24,601 nt of DNA from an uncultured Prosthecobacter sp. (GTDB taxonomy: Bacteria; Verrucomicrobiota; Verrucomicrobiia; Verrucomicrobiales; Verrucomicrobiaceae), in the NCBI GenBank assembly GCA_937941745.1, contig CALDGV010000395.1, positions 1 to 24,601 of the forward strand, written 5' to 3'. Position 1 is the first letter of the stretch; each line of letters opens with the position of its first letter. Below the pieces are notes generated by a model. That model ran no database searches. It was not told the origin of the DNA and saw only the letters and a list, made by a program, of their open reading frames with translations. Positions 1 through 7,012 of this stretch are shown here, piece by piece. The position numbers were made by a program, and so were the translations under genes.

Positions 1-779
1 AGAACCCGTGGACTAGCTTCGATCCCGATGGGTTGAGGGTGGATGAAAAAAGTCGCAGAGATGTTGACGACAAAACAGGCAAATGGAATCCACAAGCCAA
101 GCTCTACCATGTTACCCGCAAGGAGAATGGAGAGTTTGTGAAAAAACCAATCACAAGCAGCGCCAAGGACAACAGCATCAAGAATGCGACCATCTGGGTT
201 AATGGAATGGCGAACAACTTAGATAATGCCGCAGAGTTAGGCCACATCCACACTGGCAAATCCGACTTTTACATGGTCCATAATCCATCCAACGGAGGCT
301 TGTCTGATCTTGGTGAGTGTTCACTACAAAAACTCAACATCAGAACCAAGGTGGCTGATTCGACCCGTGACCTCTTGAAGCAGTTTGATCTCAAGACAGC
401 TAATGTTACGGCTCACAGCCAGGGGACAATGATCCTGAATAGCGCACTGTCTGATTTGAGGAAAGAGGGTAAAGACATGAGGGGCATGAACATCACCTAT
501 CATGGTGCCGCTGCGAACGTCATGCTTTCCAAACGGTTAGCAGGCCAAATTGGTGCAAATATCAATGTGTTCAAAGGGCACGCACTTGATCCCGTTCACA
601 ACATTGTTGGCATGAATAGCATCAATCCGTTGCGCCTTGCGGGTTCGCTCGTGGCAAGCCCCCTCGTCTTCCAAGGTGATCGAGATTTAAGCACTCACTC
701 CAAGCCTGAAGGACAAGCGCAGAGATTGAGTCCTGTTTTTCAAAGTCCCCTGTTCCATTCGCTAGCACCATCTCATTGA
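1..779 (+). CDS. C-terminal end of an Rhs-repeat protein with an alpha/beta-hydrolase-like toxin tip (5' end outside window)
   Basis: The frame is open from the left edge (first full codon at 3), so this is the 3' part of a longer gene. The first residues read NPWTSFDPDGL, which matches the NPxxxxDPxGL motif that ends the Rhs core and precedes the variable toxin domain. The following ~245 residues contain VNGM-NN, a VHNPS turn, and VTAHSQGT (about residues 140-147 of the visible part). The last fits the nucleophile elbow of lipase/esterase alpha/beta-hydrolases (normally G-x-S-x-G, here A-H-S-Q-G). Later DPVH and STHS stretches could supply the acid and histidine. I infer a lipase- or esterase-like effector carried by an Rhs shell; delivery by type VI secretion or another route cannot be seen here. 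A TTG at 33 is not the true start, because the Rhs motif lies upstream of it in frame. A small lipoprotein gene follows after 10 bp. Confidence 0.8.
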   Translation, partial: NPWTSFDPDGLRVDEKSRRDVDDKTGKWNPQAKLYHVTRKENGEFVKKPITSSAKDNSIKNATIWVNGMANNLDNAAELGHIHTGKSDFYMVHNPSNGGLSDLGECSLQKLNIRTKVADSTRDLLKQFDLKTANVTAHSQGTMILNSALSDLRKEGKDMRGMNITYHGAAANVMLSKRLAGQIGANINVFKGHALDPVHNIVGMNSINPLRLAGSLVASPLVFQGDRDLSTHSKPEGQAQRLSPVFQSPLFHSLAPSH

Positions 780-789
780 TCCAAATATT

Positions 790-1203
790 ATGCGCTCCAC
801 CATCCTTCTGCTGTTGGTTTTGTCTGCCTGTCTGGTCAGTTGCACTCACGAGACAGACGTGACAAATGATCCTCGTTTCAAAGGCATTACCACCAAACAA
901 GTCTATGCAAAAAAGCGGCTTCGGCTTTATGAAAACAGCTACCAGTTCAGCGAAGGTAAAGGGCATTACAAGCTTGTAGCCTTCGACGAAGGCCAGGAGA
1001 ATCTGACGACTTATATTCCCGCTGGGCACCCTGTAAAACTGAGCAGAATCTATCGCATACAAAATATGGGGGGCACCTGGGAGGATCTTTATGGCGAGGT
1101 CACTTTGAACGGACAAGTTTATCCCTTTTACTATTTTTTGGGGATCACTCTTTATCCAGAAGGCTGGCGACGAATCTTTGACACTTTTGAAGTTCGTGAA
1201 TGA
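790..1203 (+). CDS. Small lipoprotein, candidate immunity protein for the Rhs toxin
   Basis: The 137-residue product starts with a lipoprotein signal peptide: a charged MRST, a hydrophobic run and the lipobox LVSC with the lipidated Cys at 18. The mature part is about 120 residues, rich in aromatic residues and predicted mostly beta (KRLRLYENSYQF, GGTWEDLYGEV, YPFYYFLG). I recognise no family. The ATG lies 10 bp after the stop of the Rhs gene, the usual place for an immunity gene. Known lipase effectors of the Tle type are often neutralised by periplasmic or lipid-anchored Tli proteins. An exported immunity protein would fit a toxin that attacks membrane lipids from the periplasm. The immunity role is inferred from position and export signal only. 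It could instead be an accessory lipoprotein. Confidence 0.7.
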   Translation: MRSTILLLLVLSACLVSCTHETDVTNDPRFKGITTKQVYAKKRLRLYENSYQFSEGKGHYKLVAFDEGQENLTTYIPAGHPVKLSRIYRIQNMGGTWEDLYGEVTLNGQVYPFYYFLGITLYPEGWRRIFDTFEVRE

Positions 1204-1684
1204 TGATGGCGAAGCCTAAACCCTTCCCCAGCTCGTCGCGAAGCTCCTCGGCTCCGCGCGGTTGCCTGCCGTGAAGATGCTCCGCCTGCTCCCGCCCCTG
1301 CCGCTGGGGCCTTCATCAAGGAGCAGGTTCGTGGTTGAATCGGAGTTTTCCAAAGAAAAACCCCACCATCCCCACCATGAGGCAGAGAAGGTGGGGTGTC
1401 GTGTCACCACCCGTTTCGATTAGGCGGCCATGTCCAGGTCGCTCCTCTCAGTCTGAATTGGAGGACTCTTCTGCTTGGCCAGCGTCTCCTGAAGACGAGG
1501 CATGGCCGAGATTGGGGATAGAGTGGTGATGCCAACCGCCCCCGGGAAGCCCCCTTGGGCTTGTGCGAAAACTGTGAATAAGAGGTTTTCTGGGGTAGGT
1601 CAGGTGTTAGGATTAGCGCAAAATGCGCACATGAACTGCCTTGGATTTTCGTTTTCGAAGGCCTACAATAAGAAAACCAAAGCC
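1204..1684. other. Gene-poor, GC-rich intergenic stretch with possible remnants
   Basis: About 480 bases lie between the candidate immunity lipoprotein and the next exported-protein gene. No complete gene is convincing. From 1220 a plus-strand reading of 67 codons runs to a TAG at 1421-1423. It begins directly after an in-frame TAA at 1217-1219 and ends with a His-rich tract. A minus-strand reading enters from the right and stops at the same point. The first half is visibly richer in G and C than the genes on either side. This could be the scar of a mobile element or old gene ends left by recombination near an Rhs locus. No terminal inverted repeats or target-site duplication were identified by eye. 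Confidence 0.5.
1420..1599 (-). pseudogene. Possible C-terminal remnant of a gene (unrecognised)
   Basis: On the minus strand a 59-codon open reading runs from just after an in-frame TGA at 1600-1602 to a TAA at 1420-1422. Its end reads plausibly as protein: ISAMPRLQETLAKQ followed by a polar tail ending in DLDMAA. It has no good start codon at its upstream end; the first ATG is deep inside, at MPRLQ. It may be the 3' end of a gene whose 5' part was lost, for example a transposase or other accessory gene. It could also be chance. I cannot name a family. Confidence 0.25.
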
Positions 1685-2272
1685 ATGACGACTCTTCAAA
1701 CTACCCACAGGGCGATTCGGCTGCTTCTTCTGCTTCCAGCCCTGGCTGCCACATGTTCGATGGCGGATATCATCCTCGGGGGCCCGGGTGTCCCGGCTGG
1801 AACGGTGCTGTCCACCAAGATTCCCTTCAAATTTGAATATGTGCTTCCTGACTCCTACAAGTTTGTCATGACCGGCCTGGAGGCAAAAGGCGACACGATC
1901 GGGAACACAGGGAAGGGCGACAACAAGCAGTTTCACCTTCAGGCGGTAATTTCCGACACCAATCCCGCCAAGAAAGAGCGAACGGATCATCTCTATTTCC
2001 GGGATATTACCGATTTCAATTCTTCGCCCTTGAAGACGCTTCTGGTGTCTCCTGCAGTGACGTTCAAGGCGTCCAATTACCCGATCACCATAACCATTCA
2101 ATGGAGTGGCGAAGGCAGTGCTCAAAAAGCGACCGGGATTTTCAACATCCTTGGTGAGTATCAGAAGGATCCGCCCAAGCCCGTCGGGTCCCTTCACTTT
2201 GATGCGGGTGACTACATTTTGGCTGATCCAAGCGTCAAACCTTCTGGCAAGGCAACCATTTCACGCGACTGA
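1685..2272 (+). CDS. Exported protein of unknown function, first gene of the minor-pseudopilin operon
   Basis: The chosen ATG at 1685 gives a 195-residue protein with a clear signal peptide: basic MTTLQTTHRAIR, a leucine/alanine-rich core, and likely cleavage near CSMA-DI. The frame is open further upstream to 1502, but that extension would bury the signal peptide, so it was rejected. The mature protein alternates short hydrophobic strands with polar turns (FKFEYVLP, FHLQAVIS, ITITIQWS), suggesting a beta-sandwich. I recognise no family. It is followed after 7 bp by a lipoprotein gene and then by another exported protein and three pseudopilins in the same direction, so it is probably a periplasmic or surface component connected with that machine. 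That link is an inference from gene order. Confidence 0.75.
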   Translation: MTTLQTTHRAIRLLLLLPALAATCSMADIILGGPGVPAGTVLSTKIPFKFEYVLPDSYKFVMTGLEAKGDTIGNTGKGDNKQFHLQAVISDTNPAKKERTDHLYFRDITDFNSSPLKTLLVSPAVTFKASNYPITITIQWSGEGSAQKATGIFNILGEYQKDPPKPVGSLHFDAGDYILADPSVKPSGKATISRD

Positions 2273-2279
2273 GACGATC

Positions 2280-2933
2280 ATGAAACACTCGAAATCCCTC
2301 TTAGCCTCGTCCCTTTTGTTGCTCGGCTTTTCTGCCTGCCATACAACGACCAAGTTGAACAGTCCTGACGCGGCTGAAGCGCGCCGTCCGTCACCGGAAA
2401 GCTTGGTTCGGCAAACTCCAAATGATTTGAATCAGCGCAGCCTGTCATCTGCGGAATCGCGCAGACAGGTGCAGCCGCTGGCGCGTGATGTGATTTCCGA
2501 TGGGGAGCTCGCCGAACGCATGGCTGGCAGCGGCGGAACGGCTGCCTATGTCAAAAAGAAAGCTCAGCCCGTTGTCGGTGCTCGGCCAAAACCAGACACC
2601 TCTCCTTATACCAACTCGATTGTCTTGTCGGACGGGGAAATGTACACCCTGGTGCCGAATGGGGCGATCTTGCACCTGCCTGCACAGCTTCAGCAGTATG
2701 TCGTCGAAAAACCAGTCGGCAATTTCCTGCTCTGGCCGAGCTTTCTCGACCGCAATGAAGCATGGCTGGCAGCGCAGGAAGTTCCTTTGGACATGGCGAA
2801 AGGTGACGCGAAAGCTGCTGCACGTGTGATGAATGCACTGGTGGATCCTGGGAAGGTCTTGGTTTCTGTTTATCGCAGCAATCCGATCAGTGTTCTTGAA
2901 GAAGAACGTGCCAATCCTGACCGCAACAGGTAG
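2280..2933 (+). CDS. Lipoprotein of unknown function in the minor-pseudopilin operon
   Basis: The ATG at 2280 starts a 217-residue protein with a lipoprotein signal peptide ending in FSAC (Cys20). A longer frame from 2106 overlaps the preceding gene and hides this signal, so the internal ATG is preferred. After the lipidated Cys comes a polar linker of about 100 residues rich in Ser, Arg, Gln and Pro. A folded C-terminal part follows, with SDGEMYTLVPNGAILHLP, a WPSFLDRNEAWL stretch and an acidic-basic tail. The linker-plus-domain layout suggests a domain held away from a membrane. No family is recognised. A pilotin or secretin-associated role is possible because it is co-oriented with pseudopilin genes, but nothing in the sequence shows it. 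Confidence 0.75.
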   Translation: MKHSKSLLASSLLLLGFSACHTTTKLNSPDAAEARRPSPESLVRQTPNDLNQRSLSSAESRRQVQPLARDVISDGELAERMAGSGGTAAYVKKKAQPVVGARPKPDTSPYTNSIVLSDGEMYTLVPNGAILHLPAQLQQYVVEKPVGNFLLWPSFLDRNEAWLAAQEVPLDMAKGDAKAAARVMNALVDPGKVLVSVYRSNPISVLEEERANPDRNR

Positions 2934-2947
2934 ACTCATGGGGATTC

Positions 2948-4030
2948 ATGATTCGATTCGGCTGTAAATTGTTGGTTTTGATCGTTCTGACAACTTGGGT
3001 TCACGCTCAAGCCCCGCAAGCGTGGGTGCGCCAGACCGCTCTGGACACGGGGCTCATCTATGACATCCCGCTCGACCCATCCAAGGCCACCAATGACTTT
3101 ACGGCGGGTCTGGAACTGGGCGAAAACGGCTCCTTGTTTCAGTTGTTCGCTGTAGGAACTGCCTGGGACAACAACATCTACCTTCTTGATTCAAAACTGC
3201 TCAAAACGTATGCGCCAAGCGCAACAGTGGAGATCCTGACCGAGGACCCGTACATCAAAGGTGATCCGGCTGGCATGAATCACGTGCATCGCACACGCGC
3301 TGACCGCCCGTTTTCAGTTTCGATCACTGTCTCAGGCTTGGTGGCTTCTGCCACTGAAGATGCTGAGCGCTACGTTTACTTTGCCTGCCATGGAATGAAC
3401 TACAATTTGAATGACTACTCGGGATTGAATTCCAGTGATTATCTCATCCATGAAAGCAATCTGGAGAATGGCGTTCAACTCATAGGTCCGACCTATCATG
3501 AATTAACCTCTGAATCGCCGACCTTGGGCTGTGGAGCGCAAGTTTACCGGCTGATACGCTATGCTTCCGACGGCGTGCCTGCCACGGTTCTGGCAGAGCC
3601 TAAGCTGGAAATCTGGCCTGTGGCCTCGGCTTCCATCGAGAACATTGAGGCGGGCAAGCTTTACATCGACAAGCTGCCAGCACTGATCGTGCATCTGAAT
3701 CATCTCTACCCTGATTCTCGAACATACGCCCAGATTTATAAAGGCGAGGCTGTCTTGGGAACCAGGGGAACCGTTTTAACGGGAACGGAACGGCTTTTTG
3801 GAGAGTTCTACAATGCAGGCTTTGAGGAGACGCCCACCAATGTGCCGCAGTCCGTGAAACTGACCATCACAGACCTTTCGAACTATGCCTACCGGGATGG
3901 CACGTACACCCTTGAGATCATCACGGAGACGCCTTTTTTCAACCGCAGTCCAGAACGCCTCTACCACGTGACGTTTCATGTAGATCGCATTATTTCGACG
4001 CGAGGAAACATCACGTCTGACGAGCCCTGA
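2948..4030 (+). CDS. Large exported protein of unknown function, upstream of pseudopilin genes
   Basis: This 360-residue product has a classical signal peptide (MIRFGCKLLVLIVL, likely cleavage at VHA-Q). The mature part has no further membrane segment and is predicted to be rich in beta strands. Features include AERYVYFACHGMNYN around residues 140-155, a CGAQVYRLI strand near 198 and a C-terminal YRDGTYTLEIITETPFF region resembling an immunoglobulin-like strand pattern. Two Cys (in FACHG and LGCG) could form a disulfide. It sits 14 bp after the lipoprotein gene and 34 bp before three pseudopilin genes. It could be a tip adhesin, a cargo or a periplasmic assembly factor. No family is recognised; the role is inferred only from context. 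Confidence 0.75.
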   Translation: MIRFGCKLLVLIVLTTWVHAQAPQAWVRQTALDTGLIYDIPLDPSKATNDFTAGLELGENGSLFQLFAVGTAWDNNIYLLDSKLLKTYAPSATVEILTEDPYIKGDPAGMNHVHRTRADRPFSVSITVSGLVASATEDAERYVYFACHGMNYNLNDYSGLNSSDYLIHESNLENGVQLIGPTYHELTSESPTLGCGAQVYRLIRYASDGVPATVLAEPKLEIWPVASASIENIEAGKLYIDKLPALIVHLNHLYPDSRTYAQIYKGEAVLGTRGTVLTGTERLFGEFYNAGFEETPTNVPQSVKLTITDLSNYAYRDGTYTLEIITETPFFNRSPERLYHVTFHVDRIISTRGNITSDEP

Positions 4031-4064
4031 AGATCGGGGGTGAATTCTTCAACAGACTTGTGCC

Positions 4065-4529
4065 ATGAAATTTTCTTCCCGACGGTGGCTCCAAAGGCAG
4101 CCGACGCAGAGCGGAAGTCTTTTGATTGAGGCATCCATAGCACTCGGCCTGGCCGTCTTCTTGGCCCTGATGAGCCTGAAGGCGTCCATGCTGGCCGTTT
4201 CAGGCAATCAGTGGACCATCATGCAGACCCTGTCTGACGCCTACATGACACGCGAAACGGCCCTCTCACACCGCGTGCCGATCGTGGAAGTGCTGGGGGC
4301 GAGCTCTTTGTGGCCGGAGTGGAGCCAGCGGACATCTCAAACGGTGAATTTGGGACGGGTGGCTGGAGGCAGATTGGTTCAAGGCGAACTCAGCCGCTTT
4401 AGAATGGAGTTGCCTTCTTCCGGCGAAGGAGAGACTAACTTGAGAATGCTCCGGCTTTACTCGGTTCTCAGTTACATGGTTGGAGACAAAAAGTATGTCA
4501 AAACTCGCTCTACGCTAAGGATGGAATGA
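4065..4529 (+). CDS. Minor pseudopilin, GspI/PilV-like
   Basis: The 154-residue protein has a type III (prepilin) signal: a basic 17-residue leader ending in Gly, then S-L-L-I-E with Glu at +5, then a continuous hydrophobic helix of about 20 residues (ASIALGLAVFLALMSLKA). Prepilin peptidase would cut after Gly17. The body after the helix is short and polar. It is the first of three consecutive pilin-like genes; the next starts only 4 bp later. By position in the trio and size it resembles GspI, which opens the I-J-K tip complex of type II secretion systems. PilV/PilW-type minor pilins are an equivalent description. It is expected in the inner membrane before assembly and at the pseudopilus tip after. 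Confidence 0.8.
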   Translation: MKFSSRRWLQRQPTQSGSLLIEASIALGLAVFLALMSLKASMLAVSGNQWTIMQTLSDAYMTRETALSHRVPIVEVLGASSLWPEWSQRTSQTVNLGRVAGGRLVQGELSRFRMELPSSGEGETNLRMLRLYSVLSYMVGDKKYVKTRSTLRME

Positions 4530-4533
4530 TTGC

Positions 4534-5058
4534 ATGAAAGCACGAATGCCTGGTCGCTATGCAAATGGGTTCACACTGCTGGAGGTCTCGGTGACCATTT
4601 CCCTTTTGCTGATGCTGGCCAGTGCGCTGGTGATCATGCTCCAACAGCACATCACTTTCGTCGAGATGGCTCAGAGACAGAACTTTCTGGCCAGAGATGC
4701 TCCCCAGATTGGTTCTTTGCTTGGCAGGATTTTCAATCAAGCCGACCATGTTTTTGTCTTTGCCAGCCGCGACGATGCTGTGAGCGGCACCAATCCCACA
4801 GTCGGGGATGGCATGGCGGTTCGTTTGTTTTTTCGCGGTGCGGATCAAGCTATTCGGGTGCGGATCGTCTCCTTTGAGCAGGTTTCATCGGTCGCTCAGC
4901 TCCGCTTTTACACATACCACGCTGATGGCACTGAGACTTCCTGGGTCATTACCGACAAGATTGCCTCTGCGACCTTCAACATGAGCCAGGGAATACTCAG
5001 TGCCGTTTTGACTGGGCCAAGTGGAGAGGAAGTGACATACAGCGGAGGGCCATTATGA
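4534..5058 (+). CDS. Minor pseudopilin, GspJ/PilW-like
   Basis: The 174-residue product carries a textbook prepilin site: an 11-residue basic leader, Gly12, then FTLLE with Glu at +5, and a long hydrophobic helix (VSVTISLLLMLASALVIML). The C-terminal domain of about 130 residues looks beta-rich, with FRGADQAIRVRIVSFEQV and a terminal TYSGG. The size and middle position in a trio fit GspJ of type II secretion or PilW-like minor pilins. Its stop codon overlaps the start of the next gene by 4 bp (ATGA at 5055-5058), which points to translational coupling of the tip subunits. Confidence 0.8.
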   Translation: MKARMPGRYANGFTLLEVSVTISLLLMLASALVIMLQQHITFVEMAQRQNFLARDAPQIGSLLGRIFNQADHVFVFASRDDAVSGTNPTVGDGMAVRLFFRGADQAIRVRIVSFEQVSSVAQLRFYTYHADGTETSWVITDKIASATFNMSQGILSAVLTGPSGEEVTYSGGPL

Positions 5059-6995
5059 AGCGCAGGGCGTTGAATTCCGGGTTTGCGGCATTGCCATCAG
5101 TCACGCTGTTGGCGCTGTTCATCACCATCGGGCTGATGCTTTTGTTTCGTCAAAGCTTGATCAATCAGGATCGAGCTGCGCTTTCACAGCTGAAGCTTGA
5201 TTATCAGCAGAGAGAAGATGCGCTCATGCGTGCATTGATTGCCGTCTTTCCATCCAAGGCGGTGGCCTGTATGAAAGCTGATTACGTTGAATCAGCAGAT
5301 TATTCATGGAGCAAGATTTTTGAAGAAGCTGTCGGCCTGTCCGCTGCATCTGAGCGCTTGCCCCAAGTGACCTTGGATGCTCTCGGCCATGCTTCGGCCA
5401 GGAGTGCTGAAGTTGGGGCTGGCTCAACAACTGATATTACGAGCTGGATTACGTCACTCTCTGGCGTTGCTGGGAATGTGACGCCTGGGACAACTGGTTA
5501 TGAAGGAGTTTTTGGCCAGGCTCCATTTGCTGGAAAGGTTCCACCTCGCTTGGCGATCTCGTCGGAGCTGCAAACCGCGGATGCGGTTCGTCCCATCATT
5601 TCAAGAAGCAAGGTTTACAGTACCCAAGAACCTGGATTGCTTGCCGATGTGGGGCATTTTCCACTCTACAATCTCATTCCATATCCCAACATTCGATTTG
5701 GGTATGGCCAGCCTGGGCAACCTTTTGTGGCGAAAAGGAACTGGTGGGCTTTCTCGGTTAATTATGGGAACTCATCGACAAGCATTCGGAAAAACTATGT
5801 TTTGTCCCTTTACGAAGTGCCGTCACAAATGCCGATTGAGGCGGCTGTCTTTGCCAATATTGGCAGGCATGGCGACGGATCTACTTGGAGCAGCAGTGAG
5901 ATCAGCATTGATGGCACCATCTATGCGAAACGGCTTGCCGTAGAAGGAGCTTTTGGTGCGGATCGTCTCGCTGGGGGCAGCGAGATATCAATCACGGATC
6001 CGATAAGCCTCGGGGGAGTCAGCATTGGAAGCTCGTTTGACTCCCTGGGAGTTCGTGAGCAGCTGCAGGTGGACAGTGGAACGGATTTTCTGCCTGCAGC
6101 CCTTTCTGCCAATTCAGGGCGTCTTGCCTTCCTGCCGATTCAGGCAGGCAGGCAATACTTGGAGCGGCTGCCTGATTCCACGGCACCGACAGCCTGGCAG
6201 AACTACGCCATCGGGGCACAGCAATGCACGGTGAAGGTGGAAATGCTGTCCATGGTGGCGGTTGAGAATCAGACGCCTGTTCGCCTGCGAATCACCTATA
6301 GAAACGCTGGCGGCACATCGTCACAAACGACATTGGAGCGAGGAGTCAACTGGCCTACAGTCTTCGAGGCGGGAGGAGATGTGATGCCTTTTCAAACCGA
6401 GCTTGTTGGCAGTGCACGCTCATGCTTGACGTTCAATGCGTCCATGTTTTCGAGCTGGCTGAACAGTTTGGGCGGAGCTGACGTTTCCATCAATAACAGC
6501 ATTTACTTCCAACAAGGTGGCGCCGAAGCGGACGCAACGGTGCGCGCCGCGAGCACGCCTCCCTCAATTGAGGATACATCCATCATCATTCGCGCTGGCA
6601 AGGACCTGACAGCCTTTACAAAGGGCTTGTCTCTCGTGACTCCCTTGCGGGCTTATGTTGGCGATGACTTAAACGATGTCGCAGCAAGTATTCCCGCGGG
6701 TTCGGGGCTGCCTTCGGGCTCGGTTTATTATCCGCCGCTGTCTATTTTTGCCACCGAAGTGAGGATTGGAACTACGGCTTTCACCCGTCCCATCGAGGTG
6801 ATTGGGCAGCTCGGAACCTTGGCTCGTGGGGGAACTGCAGAATGGAAGCCTCTGGATTTGAAATCAGGTGCGGATGATATGGTTCATGCAGACATGATCA
6901 GCGCCCAACTTGCCCCGCTGGCGAGTCCGGCTGAACTGCCGCCCATTCATCAAATGAACTGGCTTGTTGTTGTTGAAGAGCTGCTCACCGATTAA
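5055..6995 (+). CDS. Very large pseudopilin-like tip protein, GspK/PilX-like
   Basis: The 646-residue product starts with a short basic leader ending in Gly9, followed by FAALP and a hydrophobic helix (VTLLALFITIGLMLLF, about residues 15-32). The +5 position is Pro, not Glu. Lack of Glu5 is a known hallmark of GspK, the outermost tip subunit of type II pseudopili, and gene order (third of an I-J-K-like trio, 4-bp overlap with the previous gene) agrees. The protein is about twice the usual length of GspK, with about 600 residues beyond the membrane helix. That region is rich in Gly, Ser, Ala and Thr and reads like repeated beta domains. I infer a large exposed tip that could bind a surface or substrate. 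The K-like assignment is moderate; the export-signal assignment is strong. Confidence 0.78.
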   Translation: MKRRALNSGFAALPSVTLLALFITIGLMLLFRQSLINQDRAALSQLKLDYQQREDALMRALIAVFPSKAVACMKADYVESADYSWSKIFEEAVGLSAASERLPQVTLDALGHASARSAEVGAGSTTDITSWITSLSGVAGNVTPGTTGYEGVFGQAPFAGKVPPRLAISSELQTADAVRPIISRSKVYSTQEPGLLADVGHFPLYNLIPYPNIRFGYGQPGQPFVAKRNWWAFSVNYGNSSTSIRKNYVLSLYEVPSQMPIEAAVFANIGRHGDGSTWSSSEISIDGTIYAKRLAVEGAFGADRLAGGSEISITDPISLGGVSIGSSFDSLGVREQLQVDSGTDFLPAALSANSGRLAFLPIQAGRQYLERLPDSTAPTAWQNYAIGAQQCTVKVEMLSMVAVENQTPVRLRITYRNAGGTSSQTTLERGVNWPTVFEAGGDVMPFQTELVGSARSCLTFNASMFSSWLNSLGGADVSINNSIYFQQGGAEADATVRAASTPPSIEDTSIIIRAGKDLTAFTKGLSLVTPLRAYVGDDLNDVAASIPAGSGLPSGSVYYPPLSIFATEVRIGTTAFTRPIEVIGQLGTLARGGTAEWKPLDLKSGADDMVHADMISAQLAPLASPAELPPIHQMNWLVVVEELLTD

Positions 6996-7012
6996 TCCAA
7001 ACTTAAAATCTC

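Noticed and set aside
622..1116. 164-codon minus-strand open frame across the Rhs end and the lipoprotein gene
   Set aside because: It lies antisense to two genes with clear signals (Rhs motif, lipobox) and its translation has no export signal or recognisable fold pattern.
1502..1684. Upstream extension of the first exported-protein gene
   Set aside because: It would place 61 residues before an obvious signal peptide, which starts at the ATG at 1685.
2106..2279. Upstream extension of the lipoprotein gene
   Set aside because: It overlaps the preceding gene in another frame and would bury the lipoprotein signal that starts at 2280.
4530..4877. 115-codon plus-strand frame over the J-like pseudopilin
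   Set aside because: It is a +2 shadow of the pseudopilin gene; it reads Cys- and His-rich without pattern, while the other frame has a perfect prepilin site.
4065..6995. Naming the trio as the Verru_Chthon pseudopilin cassette
   Set aside because: The genes are reminiscent of that Verrucomicrobia-specific family set, but without profile scores the match cannot be shown, and the surrounding full pilus machinery points to an I-J-K-like role.
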